Positions 8,223 to 17,290 of a stretch of DNA of 64,000 nucleotides are shown piece by piece (position 1 is the first letter of the stretch; each line of letters opens with the position of its first letter). Under the pieces are notes generated by a model. That model worked only from the letters and a program-made list of their open reading frames with translations, ran no database searches and had not been told where the DNA came from. The DNA is from Geothrix terrae (GTDB taxonomy: Bacteria; Acidobacteriota; Holophagae; Holophagales; Holophagaceae). The translations under genes were made by a program, and so were the position numbers. The DNA is taken from contig NZ_JAKZLA010000003.1 in NCBI RefSeq assembly GCF_022808775.1, positions 186,001 through 250,000 of the forward strand, written 5' to 3'.

Positions 8223-11200
8223 ATGAGCCAGCGAGTCATGAAGACCCTGGATGGGAACGAGGCCACCGCCTCGGTCGCCCATCGCCTCAGCGAAGTCATC
8301 GCCATCTATCCCATCACGCCCTCCTCGAACATGGGCGAGTGGGCGGACGAGTGGAGCTCCCAGGGGAAGACCAACGTCTGGAAGACCATTCCCTCGGTCA
8401 TCGAGATGCAGTCCGAAGGCGGCGCCGCCGGCGCCGTCCACGGCGCCCTCCAGGCCGGCAGCCTCACGACGACCTTCACGGCGTCCCAGGGCCTGCTCCT
8501 GATGATCCCGAACATGTACAAGATCGCCGGCGAGCTGACGCCCTTCTGCATGCACGTCACCGCCCGCACCCTGGCCGCCCATGCCCTCAGCATCTTCGGC
8601 GACCACTCGGACGTGATGGCCTGCCGCCAGACCGGTTTCGCCATGCTGAGCTCCGAGAGCGTCCAGCAGGCCCACGACTTCGCGGCCATCTGCCACGCCG
8701 CCACGCTGCGCAGCCGGGTGCCCATCCTCCACTTCTTCGACGGCTTCCGCACCAGCCACGAGGTCGCCAAGATCGAGATCCTCAATGACGAGGACCTGCG
8801 CCACATGGTGCCCGACGAGCTGGTGGCCGAGTTCCGCAAGATGGCCCTGACGCCCGATCACCCGATGATCCGCGGCACCGCCCAGAACCCCGACACCTTC
8901 TTCCAGGCCCGCGAGGCCTGCACGCCCTACTACGCGGCCTTCCCGGCCATCGTGCAGCAGGAGATGGACCGCTTCGCCGCCCTCACCGGCCGCCAGTACC
9001 GCCTCTACGACTACTTCGGCCATCCCGAGGCTGAGCGCGTGATCGTGACCATGGGCTCGAGCTGCGACGTCACCCACGAGTACGTCGAGTGGGCCATGAA
9101 GCAGGGCGAGAAGGTCGGCGTGCTCAAGGTCCGCCTCTTCAGGCCCTTCGCCATCCCCGAGTTCGTCCGCGCCCTGCCCGCCTCCGTGAAGAAGATCGCC
9201 GTCCTGGACCGCTGCAAGGAGCCCGGCGCCCCCGCCGATCCCCTGCACCTGGACGTGATCGCCGCCCTCCGCGAGGGCCGGGAGCTGGGCCACACCAAGC
9301 TGGATCCCATGGTGATCGGCGGCCGCTACGGCCTCTCCTCCAAGGAGTTCACCCCGGCCATGGTCAAGGGCATCTACGAGAACCTGGCCAAGGATGCGCC
9401 GAAGAACCACTTCACCGTCGGCATCATGGACGACATCAGCCACAGCTCACTCACCTACGACGCCAGCTTCGACGTGGAACCCGCCGACGTGACCCGCGCC
9501 CTCTTCTACGGCCTGGGCGCTGACGGCACGGTGGGCGCCAACAAGAACTCCATCAAGATCATCGCCGAGGAGACCCCGAACTTCGGCCAGGGCTACTTCG
9601 TCTACGACTCCAAGAAGTCCGGCGCCATCACCATCAGCCACCTGCGCTTCGGGCCCCGCCCCATCAAGAGCGCCTACCTGGTGACCAAGGCCAACTTCAT
9701 CGCCTGCCACCAGACCAGCTTCCTCGACAAGTACGAGATGCTCGAGACCGCCGTCGAGGGCGCCACCTTCCTCCTGAACACGCCCCACAGCGCCGAGACG
9801 GTCTGGGACACCCTGCCCGTGGAAGTGCAGTCGGCCATCGTCGAGAAGAACCTCAAGCTCTACGTGATCGACGCCTATGAAGTGGCCAAGAACACCGGCA
9901 TGGGCGTGCGCATCAACACCATCATGCAGACCTGCTTCTTCGCCATCTCCGGCGTGCTGCCCCGCGAGGAGGCCATCGAGCAGATCAAGAAGGCCATCAA
10001 GAAGACCTACGGCAAGAAGGGCGACGCCATCGTCCAGAAGAACTTCGTGGCCGTGGACGAGACCCTGGCCCACCTGCACCAGGTGACGGTGCCCGGCAAG
10101 GTGACCGCCACCCGCAAGCGGCCGCCCATGGTGGCCGACGAGGCCCCGGACTTCGTCAAGCGCGTTACCGCCGTGATGATGGAGGGCAAGGGCGACCTGC
10201 TGCCCGTCAGCGCCTTCCCCGTGGACGGCACCTGGCCCGTGGGCACCACCAAGTGGGAGAAGCGCAACATCGCGCTGGAGATCCCCGAGTGGGACGCCTC
10301 CATCTGCATCCAGTGCAACAAGTGCGCGATGGCCTGCCCCCACGCCGCCATCCGCGCCAAGGTCTACGATCCCTCCGAGCTGGAGGGCGCGCCGGCCACC
10401 TTCAAGGGTGTGGATTACAAGGGTCCCGAGTACAAGGGCCAGAAGTACACCATCCAGGTGGCCCCTGAGGACTGCACGGGCTGTACCCTCTGCGTGGAGG
10501 TCTGCCCCGCGAAGGACAAGAGCAACCCCAAGCACAAGGCCATCGACATGGTGCCCCAGGCCCCGCTGCGCGAACCCGAGGCGGCGAACTTCAAGTTCTT
10601 CCTCGACCTGCCCGAGGCTGACCGCACCACGGTCAAGCTGGACGTGAAGGGCACCCAGTTCCTGGAGCCGCTCTTCGAGTTCTCCGGCGCCTGCTCCGGC
10701 TGCGGCGAGACGCCCTACATCAAGCTGCTCACCCAGCTCTTCGGCGACCGCACGCTCATCGCCAACGCCACGGGCTGCTCCAGCATCTACGGCGGCAACC
10801 TGCCCACCACGCCTTACACCGTGAACAAGGACGGCCGCGGCCCCGCCTGGGCCAACAGCCTCTTCGAGGACAACGCGGAATTCGGCCTGGGCCTGCGCCT
10901 CTCCGTAGACAAGCACCAGGAGTTCGCCCTGGAGCTGATGCACCGCCTGGCGGCGAAGCTCGGCGACGAGCTCATCACGGGCATCGCCACCGCCGACCAG
11001 ACCACCGAGGCCGGCATCAAGGCCCAGCGCGGGCGGGTGGAAGCCCTCAAGCAGAAGCTGGCGGGCCTCAAGGAGCCCGAGGCCAAGATGCTCTACGACC
11101 TGGCCGACTACCTGGTCAACAAGAGCGTCTGGATCGTGGGCGGCGACGGCTGGGCCTATGACATCGGCTACGGCGGCCTCGACCACGTCCTCGCCTCCGG

Positions 11201-11783
11201 CCGCAACGTGAACGTCCTGGTGCTCGACACCGAGGTCTACTCCAACACGGGCGGCCAGGCCTCCAAGTCCACGCCCATGGGCGCCGGCGCCAAGTTCGCC
11301 ATGGCCGGCAAGGCCATGCCCAAGAAGGACCTGGGCATGATCGCCATGACCTACGGCGGCATCTACGTGGCCAAGGTGGCCTTCGGCTCCCGCGACATGC
11401 AGACCGTGAAGGCCTTCCAGGAGGCCGAGTCCTACAACGGCCCCAGCCTCATCCTCGCCTACAGCCACTGCATCGCCCACGGCTACGACCTGGCCCACGG
11501 CGCCGACCAGCAGAAGCTGGCGGTGGACTCCGGCCACTGGCCGCTGTTCCGCTTCGACCCCCGTCGCATGGACAAGGGCGAGACCCCGCTCCAGATGGAC
11601 TCGGGCGCGCCCAAGATCGAGCTCGGCCAGTACGTGCGCAACGAGACCCGCTACCGCATGATTGAGCAGCAGAACCCCGAACACTTCAAGAAGCTGCTCG
11701 CCCAGTCGCAGCACGACACCAGCAACCGCTTCTCGGTCTATGAACAGCTCGCGAAGCTCTCCATCAAGGGCAAGGAAAGCTGA
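8223..11783 (+). CDS. nifJ: Pyruvate:ferredoxin (flavodoxin) oxidoreductase, single-chain
   Basis: Oxidative decarboxylation of pyruvate to acetyl-CoA with reduction of ferredoxin. The 1186-aa length is that of homodimeric POR. It starts with the pyrimidine-binding domain (TLDGNEATASVAHRLSEV), has a two-cluster ferredoxin domain (CIQCNKCAMACP about 696; CTGCTLCVEVCP about 753), the third-cluster cysteines (CSGCGETP about 824) and the TPP domain (GDGWAYDIGYGGLDHV about 973, EVYSNTGGQASKSTP). GGAAGGAG lies before the ATG. It follows the Nfn-like fusion by 150 nt and is 11 nt before the flavoprotein gene, so electron flow between POR ferredoxin and the fusion is likely. Confidence 0.97.
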   Translation: MSQRVMKTLDGNEATASVAHRLSEVIAIYPITPSSNMGEWADEWSSQGKTNVWKTIPSVIEMQSEGGAAGAVHGALQAGSLTTTFTASQGLLLMIPNMYKIAGELTPFCMHVTARTLAAHALSIFGDHSDVMACRQTGFAMLSSESVQQAHDFAAICHAATLRSRVPILHFFDGFRTSHEVAKIEILNDEDLRHMVPDELVAEFRKMALTPDHPMIRGTAQNPDTFFQAREACTPYYAAFPAIVQQEMDRFAALTGRQYRLYDYFGHPEAERVIVTMGSSCDVTHEYVEWAMKQGEKVGVLKVRLFRPFAIPEFVRALPASVKKIAVLDRCKEPGAPADPLHLDVIAALREGRELGHTKLDPMVIGGRYGLSSKEFTPAMVKGIYENLAKDAPKNHFTVGIMDDISHSSLTYDASFDVEPADVTRALFYGLGADGTVGANKNSIKIIAEETPNFGQGYFVYDSKKSGAITISHLRFGPRPIKSAYLVTKANFIACHQTSFLDKYEMLETAVEGATFLLNTPHSAETVWDTLPVEVQSAIVEKNLKLYVIDAYEVAKNTGMGVRINTIMQTCFFAISGVLPREEAIEQIKKAIKKTYGKKGDAIVQKNFVAVDETLAHLHQVTVPGKVTATRKRPPMVADEAPDFVKRVTAVMMEGKGDLLPVSAFPVDGTWPVGTTKWEKRNIALEIPEWDASICIQCNKCAMACPHAAIRAKVYDPSELEGAPATFKGVDYKGPEYKGQKYTIQVAPEDCTGCTLCVEVCPAKDKSNPKHKAIDMVPQAPLREPEAANFKFFLDLPEADRTTVKLDVKGTQFLEPLFEFSGACSGCGETPYIKLLTQLFGDRTLIANATGCSSIYGGNLPTTPYTVNKDGRGPAWANSLFEDNAEFGLGLRLSVDKHQEFALELMHRLAAKLGDELITGIATADQTTEAGIKAQRGRVEALKQKLAGLKEPEAKMLYDLADYLVNKSVWIVGGDGWAYDIGYGGLDHVLASGRNVNVLVLDTEVYSNTGGQASKSTPMGAGAKFAMAGKAMPKKDLGMIAMTYGGIYVAKVAFGSRDMQTVKAFQEAESYNGPSLILAYSHCIAHGYDLAHGADQQKLAVDSGHWPLFRFDPRRMDKGETPLQMDSGAPKIELGQYVRNETRYRMIEQQNPEHFKKLLAQSQHDTSNRFSVYEQLAKLSIKGKES

Positions 11784-11794
11784 AGGGGGAATCC

Positions 11795-12787
11795 ATGAAC
11801 CTCTCCACCACCTACCTCGGCCTCAAGCTGGCCCATCCGTTGATGGCGGGCGCCTCGCCCATGGTCGACGACATGGGCATGGTCAAGCGCCTCGAAGATG
11901 CCGGTGCCTCCGCCATCGTGATGCACTCGCTCTTCGAGGAGCAGATCACCCGCGAGGAAGAGGGCACCATCATGGACATGCAGCTCAGCTCGCATTCCAG
12001 CGCTGAGGCCCTGTCCTACTTCCCGCAGCCCGACGACTTCCGCCTGGGGCCTGAGAAGTACCTTGAGCAGATCCACCGCATCAAGGCGGCAGTCTCGGTC
12101 CCGGTCATCGCATCCTTGAACGGCACCACCCCCGCGGGCTGGCTGCACTACAGCCGGCTCATGGAACAGGCCGGCGCGGACGCCCTGGAGCTGAACGTCT
12201 ACTACCTGGCCACGGATCCCAGGGAATCCGCCGCCGAGGTGGAGAAGCGCACCCTCGACGTGATCCGGGTCGTGAAGTCCCAGGTGAAGATCCCCGTCGC
12301 CGTGAAGCTCTCGCCCTTCTTCTCCTCCCTGGCCCACTTCGCCGGCGAGCTGGAGGCCGCGGGCGCCGACGGACTGGTGCTCTTCAACCGCTTCTTCCAG
12401 CCCGACATCAATGTGGAGGAGCTGACCGCCGAGCCGAACCTCCAGCTGTCCAGTCCCGAGGAGCTGCTGTTGCGGCTTCGCTGGCTGGCCGTGCTGCGCA
12501 GCCACGTGAAGGGCAGCCTCGCGGTCACCGGCGGCGTCCACGATGGCATCGGCGCCCTCAAGGCCGTCATGGCGGGCGCGGATGCCGTCCAGATGGTCTC
12601 CGCCCTCCTCATCCATGGCCCCGAGCGGCTGGCCCAGTCCCGCGCCGCCCTGGAGGAGTGGCTGGACGAACACGAATACGAGTCCCTGGCCCAGGCCCGC
12701 GGCAGCATGAGCCTCCAGAAGTGCCCCAGCACCCAGGCCTTCACCCGCGCGAACTACATGCGAATTCTCAATGGCTGGAAGGCTTAA
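11795..12787 (+). CDS. Dihydroorotate dehydrogenase-like FMN protein
   Basis: 330-aa TIM-barrel flavoprotein of the dihydroorotate dehydrogenase superfamily (LSTTYLGLKLAHPLMAGASP at the N-terminus; VPVIASLNG, ALELNVYYL, KIPVAVKLSPFF, VTGGVHDG). The TP(A)GW stretch and general lack of a pyrimidine operon argue against a biosynthetic PyrD; relatives often sit beside POR genes in anaerobes and their substrate is not established. Eleven nt separate it from POR and an AGGGGG ribosome site is present, so it is the last gene of that operon, ending at the terminator at 12805. Confidence 0.85.
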   Translation: MNLSTTYLGLKLAHPLMAGASPMVDDMGMVKRLEDAGASAIVMHSLFEEQITREEEGTIMDMQLSSHSSAEALSYFPQPDDFRLGPEKYLEQIHRIKAAVSVPVIASLNGTTPAGWLHYSRLMEQAGADALELNVYYLATDPRESAAEVEKRTLDVIRVVKSQVKIPVAVKLSPFFSSLAHFAGELEAAGADGLVLFNRFFQPDINVEELTAEPNLQLSSPEELLLRLRWLAVLRSHVKGSLAVTGGVHDGIGALKAVMAGADAVQMVSALLIHGPERLAQSRAALEEWLDEHEYESLAQARGSMSLQKCPSTQAFTRANYMRILNGWKA

Positions 12788-12804
12788 TGCCTTCTTTTAC
12801 CCAC

Positions 12805-12830
12805 AAGGCCCCCGGAGAACCGGGGGCCTT
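12805..12830 (+). terminator. Rho-independent terminator of the POR operon
   Basis: AAGGCCCCCGG and CCGGGGGCCTT form a perfect 11-bp stem around an AGAA tetraloop, 17 nt after the flavoprotein stop. The T-tract afterwards is weak. Confidence 0.8.
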
Positions 12831-12921
12831 GTCCATTGTGAAAGAAATCACACTCTTTGGATGTGATTGACCTGAAGATCGTCTATCATTCTTGATCGAA
12901 TCATCTTCCATTTCCGTGTAG

Positions 12922-13473
12922 GTGACCATGCTCCCACTGTCCCAGTCCTCCGGTTACGCAGTCCTGGCCATGAGCTGCCTCGAGGATCCCGGTGGCAAGC
13001 CCACGCTGGTGGTGGACGTGGCGGCCCGCACGGGCTTCCCCCGGCCCTACCTCTCCAAGATGATCCACAAGCTCGCCAAGGTGGGCCTGGTGCTGGCCAA
13101 GCGCGGAAACAAGGGCGGCGTGGTGCTGGCCCTGCCCGCCAAGGAGATCACCCTGGACCTTATCGCCGAGGCCGTGGATGGCTCCGAGTGGCGGAACCAG
13201 TGCCTGCTGGGCTTCAAAGAGTGCAGCGACGAGCGGGCCTGCCCCGCCCACACCTTCTGGAAGTCCGAGCGCGACCACATCCATCGCTGCCTGAAGGACA
13301 TCTCCCTGGAGGAGATCCGCGCCTTCGAGCAGCAGAGCCGCACCTGGCGTCTGGCGGATGCGCTCCCGGAGAAGAAGCTCAAGCCCAAGCCCAAGAAGGC
13401 CGCCAAGCCGGCCGGGGCGAAGGCGCCTGCCCGCAAGCCCGCGGCCGCGAAGGCCACCGCGAAGAAGGCCTGA
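12922..13473 (+). CDS. Rrf2-family Fe-S regulator with a histone-H1-like tail
   Basis: 183-aa Rrf2 protein. The winged helix is at about 1-75 (MLPLSQSSGYAVLAMSC; PRPYLSKMIHKLAKVGLV). Cys92, Cys99 and Cys105 form the three-cysteine cluster site typical of IscR/NsrR-type sensors, so an Fe-S cluster sensing redox, NO or iron supply is likely. From about residue 146 there is an unusual Lys/Ala/Pro-rich tail (KPKPKKAAKPAGAKAP and more) like bacterial histone-H1-type proteins. It follows the POR operon terminator and converges with a second Rrf2 gene, suggesting control of the POR/Nfn unit or of the cytochrome island. Confidence 0.9.
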   Translation: MTMLPLSQSSGYAVLAMSCLEDPGGKPTLVVDVAARTGFPRPYLSKMIHKLAKVGLVLAKRGNKGGVVLALPAKEITLDLIAEAVDGSEWRNQCLLGFKECSDERACPAHTFWKSERDHIHRCLKDISLEEIRAFEQQSRTWRLADALPEKKLKPKPKKAAKPAGAKAPARKPAAAKATAKKA

Positions 13474-13504
13474 TCACTCGATCCTGATCGTCCGCCCCTG
13501 ATCT

Positions 13505-13999
13505 TCAGGCGTGAGCGTGATCCCGCTCCGCCTCGACCGTGGTCAGGAAGCCATGGTCGGCGCGGAAGCGCTCCACGCCCGGATCCTGATGACGGGCCAT
13601 GTCCGCCAGGGTGACGGAGCGCAGCCGCACCAGGATCTCCTGCAAGGTCTGCTTCCAGTAATCGTGGAGCACGCAGGGCGTCTCCTCCGTGCATCCGGCC
13701 AGCCCCATCAGGCAGCGCTTGCGCCAGGCCACGCCGTCGATGGCCTCGGAGAGGTCCTCCAGCGTGATCTCGGCCGAGGGCTTGGCCAGGACGACGCCGC
13801 CGTGATGGCCGCGGCGGGCGGTCACCAGCCCCTTCTTGGCGAGCTTGTGGACAAGCTTCGAGAGGTAGGATCTCGGGATGCCGGTGTAGTCCGCCACGGA
13901 TTCCACCAGGACCGGTTGCCCACCGGGCTCCTGGAGGCATCGCATGGCGCGCAGCGCGTAACCGGTGGTCTGTGACAAGGGGAGCACACGCACCTCCAT
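13505..13999 (-). CDS. Rrf2-family Fe-S regulator
   Basis: 164-aa Rrf2 transcription factor with helix-turn-helix IPRSYLSKLVHKLAKKGLV and Cys96, Cys103, Cys109 as the presumed cluster ligands. The start is ATG giving MEVRVLPLSQTTGYAL, with the Crp/Fnr box and a TTGACT element 50-80 nt upstream. This promoter and the first codons are the parent-like form of two decayed copies found in the leaders of the decaheme genes at 16799 and 19993. The N-terminus and cluster motif are close to those of the neighbour at 12922, so the two are likely ancient duplicates. Confidence 0.92.
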   Translation of the reverse strand: MEVRVLPLSQTTGYALRAMRCLQEPGGQPVLVESVADYTGIPRSYLSKLVHKLAKKGLVTARRGHHGGVVLAKPSAEITLEDLSEAIDGVAWRKRCLMGLAGCTEETPCVLHDYWKQTLQEILVRLRSVTLADMARHQDPGVERFRADHGFLTTVEAERDHAHA

Positions 14000-14081
14000 A
14001 GAGAGGGTTGTCTTGAGGCCTCATCAATGAGGATCCGTCGGTAATCTAACGAGTCAACCACCCTTGTGATCTTCGTCACCA
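13958..14081 (-). promoter_or_regulatory. Promoter module A: Crp/Fnr box plus TTGACT element of the rrf2 gene
   Basis: The box TTGTGA-N6-TCACCA lies at 14064-14081. On the minus strand TTGACT (14057-14052) follows it after 6 nt, then a TAGATT/ATTACC stretch and GGATCCTCATTGA. The same order and spacing recur at 17040-16941 and 20227-20108. The ATG at 13999 lies within the module. Whether TTGACT is the -35 and TAGATT part of a -10 cannot be settled from sequence. Confidence 0.7.
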
Positions 14082-14135
14082 TCTGGATGGAGATTGTAAA
14101 AAAACACAGACCCATCTCACCCCCCTTCGTAAGAA

Positions 14136-14206
14136 TTCGACCCGGATCCTTGGCGGATTCCGGGTCGAAGGAGGTGGTGGAAGGGACGGGGAGTCCCGCC
14201 CCTTCC
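14136..14206 (-). terminator. Paired hairpins downstream of decaheme gene 1
   Basis: Two hairpins follow the stop: GGAAGGG/CCCTTCC (14179-14206), then TTCGACCCGGA with TTCCGGGTCGAA (14136-14169). The second resembles the GGACCCGGA hairpins after the other two decaheme genes. No strong T-tract, so termination is inferred. Confidence 0.5.
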
Positions 14207-14222
14207 AGGCTGTGGTGGCTGG

Positions 14223-16799
14223 CTAGTGCACCTTGGCGGGGTCGAAGGTGGCGCCGGCCCCGTGGCAGGTGCCGCAGGACTCCCCGGCCAGGTTGAGGCC
14301 GCTGCGGAGCACCAGGACCTGCCCGCCCTGCTGGTTCATATGGGCCTTGGCGATGGCGCTGTCGTGGCAGCTGACGCAGGCGGCCGTGAAGGGCGTGGTC
14401 ACCAGGTCATTGGCGTTGTTGGTGGCCAGCGCGGCCTTGGCGTCCGCCGGGGTCCGGTTGGTGCCGTTGAGGAACACGCCGTTGTCCGCTTCCTGGCGGG
14501 AGGCCAGGGCGTTGGCGGGCACGCCGCTGTAGCCGGTGGGGGTATGGCAGCTCTGGCAGTTGTTCAGGATGCCAGGGAAGCCGATGTTCGCCCCGTCGAT
14601 GAGGTTGATCGCGGACGGCGTCCGATCGCGGGCGATCTTGATGGAGTCGTTGCGATCCTTCCCGGCGTGCAGGCCGTGGATCATGTCCTTGAAGTTGTTG
14701 GTGACCTGCGGAAGCGCCAGGGCGGCGTTCGGCAGGGTCTTGTCGAACTGCCAGGCGGTGAGGATGGCCTGGTCCGCGGCCGTGAAGGCATAAGCCTGGA
14801 TGGCAGTGTCCGAGATGCCGCGGCCGCTGGTGGTCAGGCCGGGCACGTGGCACTGGACGCAGACCTGGACTTCGTAGACGCGGTTGCCGCCGTGGCCTTC
14901 GAACCACTCGTGGCACTTGGCGCACTTGGCGGAATCGATGACGGTGCGACGGGCGGTGTCGCCGGTCACGGTCTTGATGACCGAGATGGCGTGGCGGGCG
15001 ACGTTACCCGTGGAGATGATCTGGGTGAAGTAGCCCTGCAGGGACACGGACCGCATCTTCGCCCCGACGGGGAAGATCTTCGTGCCCACCAGGTTGGCGG
15101 TGTAGTAGCCGCTGGCATCGGGGCCGGAGAGGGTCCCGCGGGTGGCGGCGTAGTTGGGATCCAGCAGGTTGGCGATGGAGACGCTGATGGGCTGGAAGTT
15201 GGAGGAGCCGCTGCCGAGGTTGTTGTAGTCGGCGGGGGCGGCCACGCCGTCCTGGGGCTGGGCGTAGGCCAGCAGGAAGCTGGGGGAGCCCGTGAAGCCG
15301 TCCAGGGGGTTGGCCATGCCGGCCGCGGGGGCCAGGAAGGTCGCGTCGGCGCCGTCCACCTTGACCTTGAAGACCACGGTCGCGGTCGTGTCGGTGGCCG
15401 CGGCGGACTTGATCTCGTAGGTGACGTTCTTGAGCCCGGCGGGGATCGACGGATTGTTGGGCGTCACGTTGTTGGCCATGTGATAGGTCGTGATCGCGTC
15501 CGACGTGTGGCAGATGGTGCAGGCCTGGTCGTCGGTCACGGGGACGTTGGTCCCGGGCATGTGGTTCACGCCGGTGGCGAAGTCCACCTGATCGTGACAG
15601 GAGCCGCAGGCCAGCCGGGTCGGCTTGGTGTTCCAGTTGGTGGACTGCGGAACATTCGAGTGGCACTTCAGGCACATCTTCTGGCCGCCATCGAGGATGG
15701 AGTAGCCGATGTTGTTGTAGAGCACGTTCGCGTAGTTGTAGCCGGTCTTGGTCAGCTCCTTGCCCATGTGGATCTGGTGCACCATCGTGGGGAAGTCGCC
15801 AGCGGCGGCGCCGTTGACCTTGTAGGTGCTGCCGGTGTACCCGGTGGCCGTGGTGGTGGCTTCGGCGCGGCCGAACTTGCGCTGGTCCGTGTGGCAGACC
15901 ACGCAGTAGCGGGCTTCGACGCGGCCGCCGCCATGGAAGGCCAGCTTGCCGTGGCACTCGTTGCAGCGGTTGATGGAGACGACATCGCGGATGTCCGTGC
16001 CGGCCGCCACAGCGGCGCCGGTGGAAGGCACGAAGTCATAGATCACGTTGATGGGGTTCTCCAACGCGACACCCGGGGTGAGCGTCACGCCGTCGGCCGT
16101 GTTGCTGCCGGTGCCGCGCGCGTTGCCGGAGAACTGCAGGGCGATGCGGTGGACGAGGGTGGGCGCGTAGGTCACATCACCAAGGTCGGCCTTGGCGCTG
16201 GGAGCCGTATAGGTCGCCGCGTCCAGGGCCGCCTGGACCTTGGTGATGTCACGGTAGAAGGTGTACTGATAGGTGCCGTCGCCGTTGTCCACCAGGGTGC
16301 CGGTGTTGTCGGTGGTGGGCCGTGTGGGAGCGGCCGCGGCGGTCGTGGTCGGAGTGCTGGTCACGATGTAGCTGACCCACTTGCTGGGGGCCTTGGTGGT
16401 GGCATCCTCGGGCACCAGCTTCGCGATGGCGAAGGCCAGGTTGGGATAGCTGGCCGCCACGGCGGTGGAGCTCTTCGAAGTGGCCGCGCCGAGGCCCACG
16501 ATGGGCGTGCCGGCGGCGTCCGTGAGCTTGAAGCTCACCACCGGGGCGGCGCCCATGGTGACACCGGTGATCTGGCCCACCGGCTTGAGGGCGGCCCACT
16601 GCTCCGGCGCCAGCTTGGCGATGTCGACAAGCGGAACGGCATTGGTGCCGTTCGTGCCGTTCGTGCCGTTCGTGCCGTTCGTGCCGTTGAGGCCGTTCGC
16701 GCCGGCAGGACCTGTCTTGCCGTCGCAGGCGATGAGCGCCAGAAGCGCCGCGGCCGTGACGAGAGCTCCGCAGAGCTGTTTCAGAGGTCTCTGTTGCAT
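14223..16799 (-). CDS. OmcA/MtrC-family decaheme c-type cytochrome lipoprotein (1)
   Basis: 858-aa outer-membrane lipoprotein. The signal peptide ends in the lipobox LIAC (Cys25), followed by a collagen-like stalk GKTGPAGANG plus repeated GTN. Ten CxxCH haem sites are seen: CNECH, CVVCH, CLKCH, CGSCH, CTICH in the first half (about 278-430) and CAKCH, CVQCH, CQSCH, CVSCH, CGTCH in the second (about 630-840), separated by about 200 haem-free residues. This five-plus-five layout is that of extracellular metal-reducing cytochromes. It is the most divergent of three tandem paralogues and has its own promoter module about 240 nt upstream. Confidence 0.93.
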   Translation of the reverse strand: MQQRPLKQLCGALVTAAALLALIACDGKTGPAGANGLNGTNGTNGTNGTNGTNAVPLVDIAKLAPEQWAALKPVGQITGVTMGAAPVVSFKLTDAAGTPIVGLGAATSKSSTAVAASYPNLAFAIAKLVPEDATTKAPSKWVSYIVTSTPTTTAAAAPTRPTTDNTGTLVDNGDGTYQYTFYRDITKVQAALDAATYTAPSAKADLGDVTYAPTLVHRIALQFSGNARGTGSNTADGVTLTPGVALENPINVIYDFVPSTGAAVAAGTDIRDVVSINRCNECHGKLAFHGGGRVEARYCVVCHTDQRKFGRAEATTTATGYTGSTYKVNGAAAGDFPTMVHQIHMGKELTKTGYNYANVLYNNIGYSILDGGQKMCLKCHSNVPQSTNWNTKPTRLACGSCHDQVDFATGVNHMPGTNVPVTDDQACTICHTSDAITTYHMANNVTPNNPSIPAGLKNVTYEIKSAAATDTTATVVFKVKVDGADATFLAPAAGMANPLDGFTGSPSFLLAYAQPQDGVAAPADYNNLGSGSSNFQPISVSIANLLDPNYAATRGTLSGPDASGYYTANLVGTKIFPVGAKMRSVSLQGYFTQIISTGNVARHAISVIKTVTGDTARRTVIDSAKCAKCHEWFEGHGGNRVYEVQVCVQCHVPGLTTSGRGISDTAIQAYAFTAADQAILTAWQFDKTLPNAALALPQVTNNFKDMIHGLHAGKDRNDSIKIARDRTPSAINLIDGANIGFPGILNNCQSCHTPTGYSGVPANALASRQEADNGVFLNGTNRTPADAKAALATNNANDLVTTPFTAACVSCHDSAIAKAHMNQQGGQVLVLRSGLNLAGESCGTCHGAGATFDPAKVH
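16630..16690 (-). repeat. 9-bp tandem repeats encoding the lipoprotein stalk
   Basis: Near-perfect repeats of the unit gtgccgttc, each encoding G-T-N, directly after the lipobox. Similar arrays lie at about 19836-19895 and 23405-23465 in the other two paralogues with different interruptions. Slippage by one unit would keep frame and change stalk length by three residues. Confidence 0.75.
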
Positions 16800-16940
16800 G
16801 CTTCATGCTCCTTTCAGGGAGTCGAGCTGCGTTGTGGGGTAGGGGTTGGAGAGGGATTCCGTCGTATCAGCGCAGTCGTCGCCTCCTGCGAGCACGAACA
16901 CTGGAGAACGCCTCCCGGGAAGGGCGTGCCCCGCACGGGC

Positions 16941-17057
16941 GATGGCCTGTGACACGGACACCACACACCTCCCGGTAGGAATGTTCCGTCAGGGATTCGT
17001 CAATGATGATCTAACGGTAATTTAATGAGTCAACCACCCTTGTGACTCGAGTCACCG
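16941..17057 (-). promoter_or_regulatory. Promoter module B of decaheme gene 1
   Basis: The box TTGTGA-N6-TCACCG is at 17040-17057, and TTGACT on the minus strand at 17033-17028 with the same 6-nt spacing as module A, then TAAATTACCG and an ATTGAC stretch. Further down, GGAGGTGTGTGG and TGTCACAGGCCA align with the start of the rrf2 gene at 13999 but no functional Rrf2 start remains. Confidence 0.68.
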
Positions 17058-17211
17058 CCTGATTCCTGTTTGGAAAATTAAATGGAGCTCACCGAAACCA
17101 TAGATCTCTTCCCATGTAGCAATAAGCTGCATAGTGGACCTCCACGGCAGCAGATTTTCCAACCTTCCGCTGAGACTCAAACGCGCCCTTTCCCGGCCGG
17201 CCATCGGAAAA

Positions 17212-17284
17212 CCGGGACCCGGAGCCTGAAGGCGCCGGGTCCCGGAAGGGGTGGGACGGCGGACCAGGACCGAGGCCCTGGTCC
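17212..17284 (-). terminator. Paired hairpins downstream of decaheme gene 2
   Basis: GGACCAGG/CCTGGTCC (17261-17284), then CCGGGACCCGG with CCGGGTCCCGG (17212-17245), a perfect 11-bp stem. No clear T-tract. Confidence 0.55.
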
Positions 17285-17290
17285 CTCGCG

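Larger units (their letters stand above)
16800..17290. other. 491-nt region: long leader of decaheme gene 1 and terminator of decaheme gene 2
   Basis: From 16800 to about 17030 is the transcribed leader of decaheme gene 1, containing a decayed copy of the rrf2 5' end; 16941-17057 is promoter module B; 17212-17284 holds the hairpins after decaheme gene 2. Nothing is recognised in 17060-17210. Confidence 0.6.

Noticed and set aside
16630-16690. CRISPR-like short repeats
   Set aside because: The repeats are coding 9-bp units without spacers.
14226-16952. 908-codon plus-strand frame opposite decaheme gene 1 (similar ones oppose the other decahemes)
   Set aside because: Val/Gly/Ala/Asp-rich with no domain; mirrors the CxxCH gene codon by codon.
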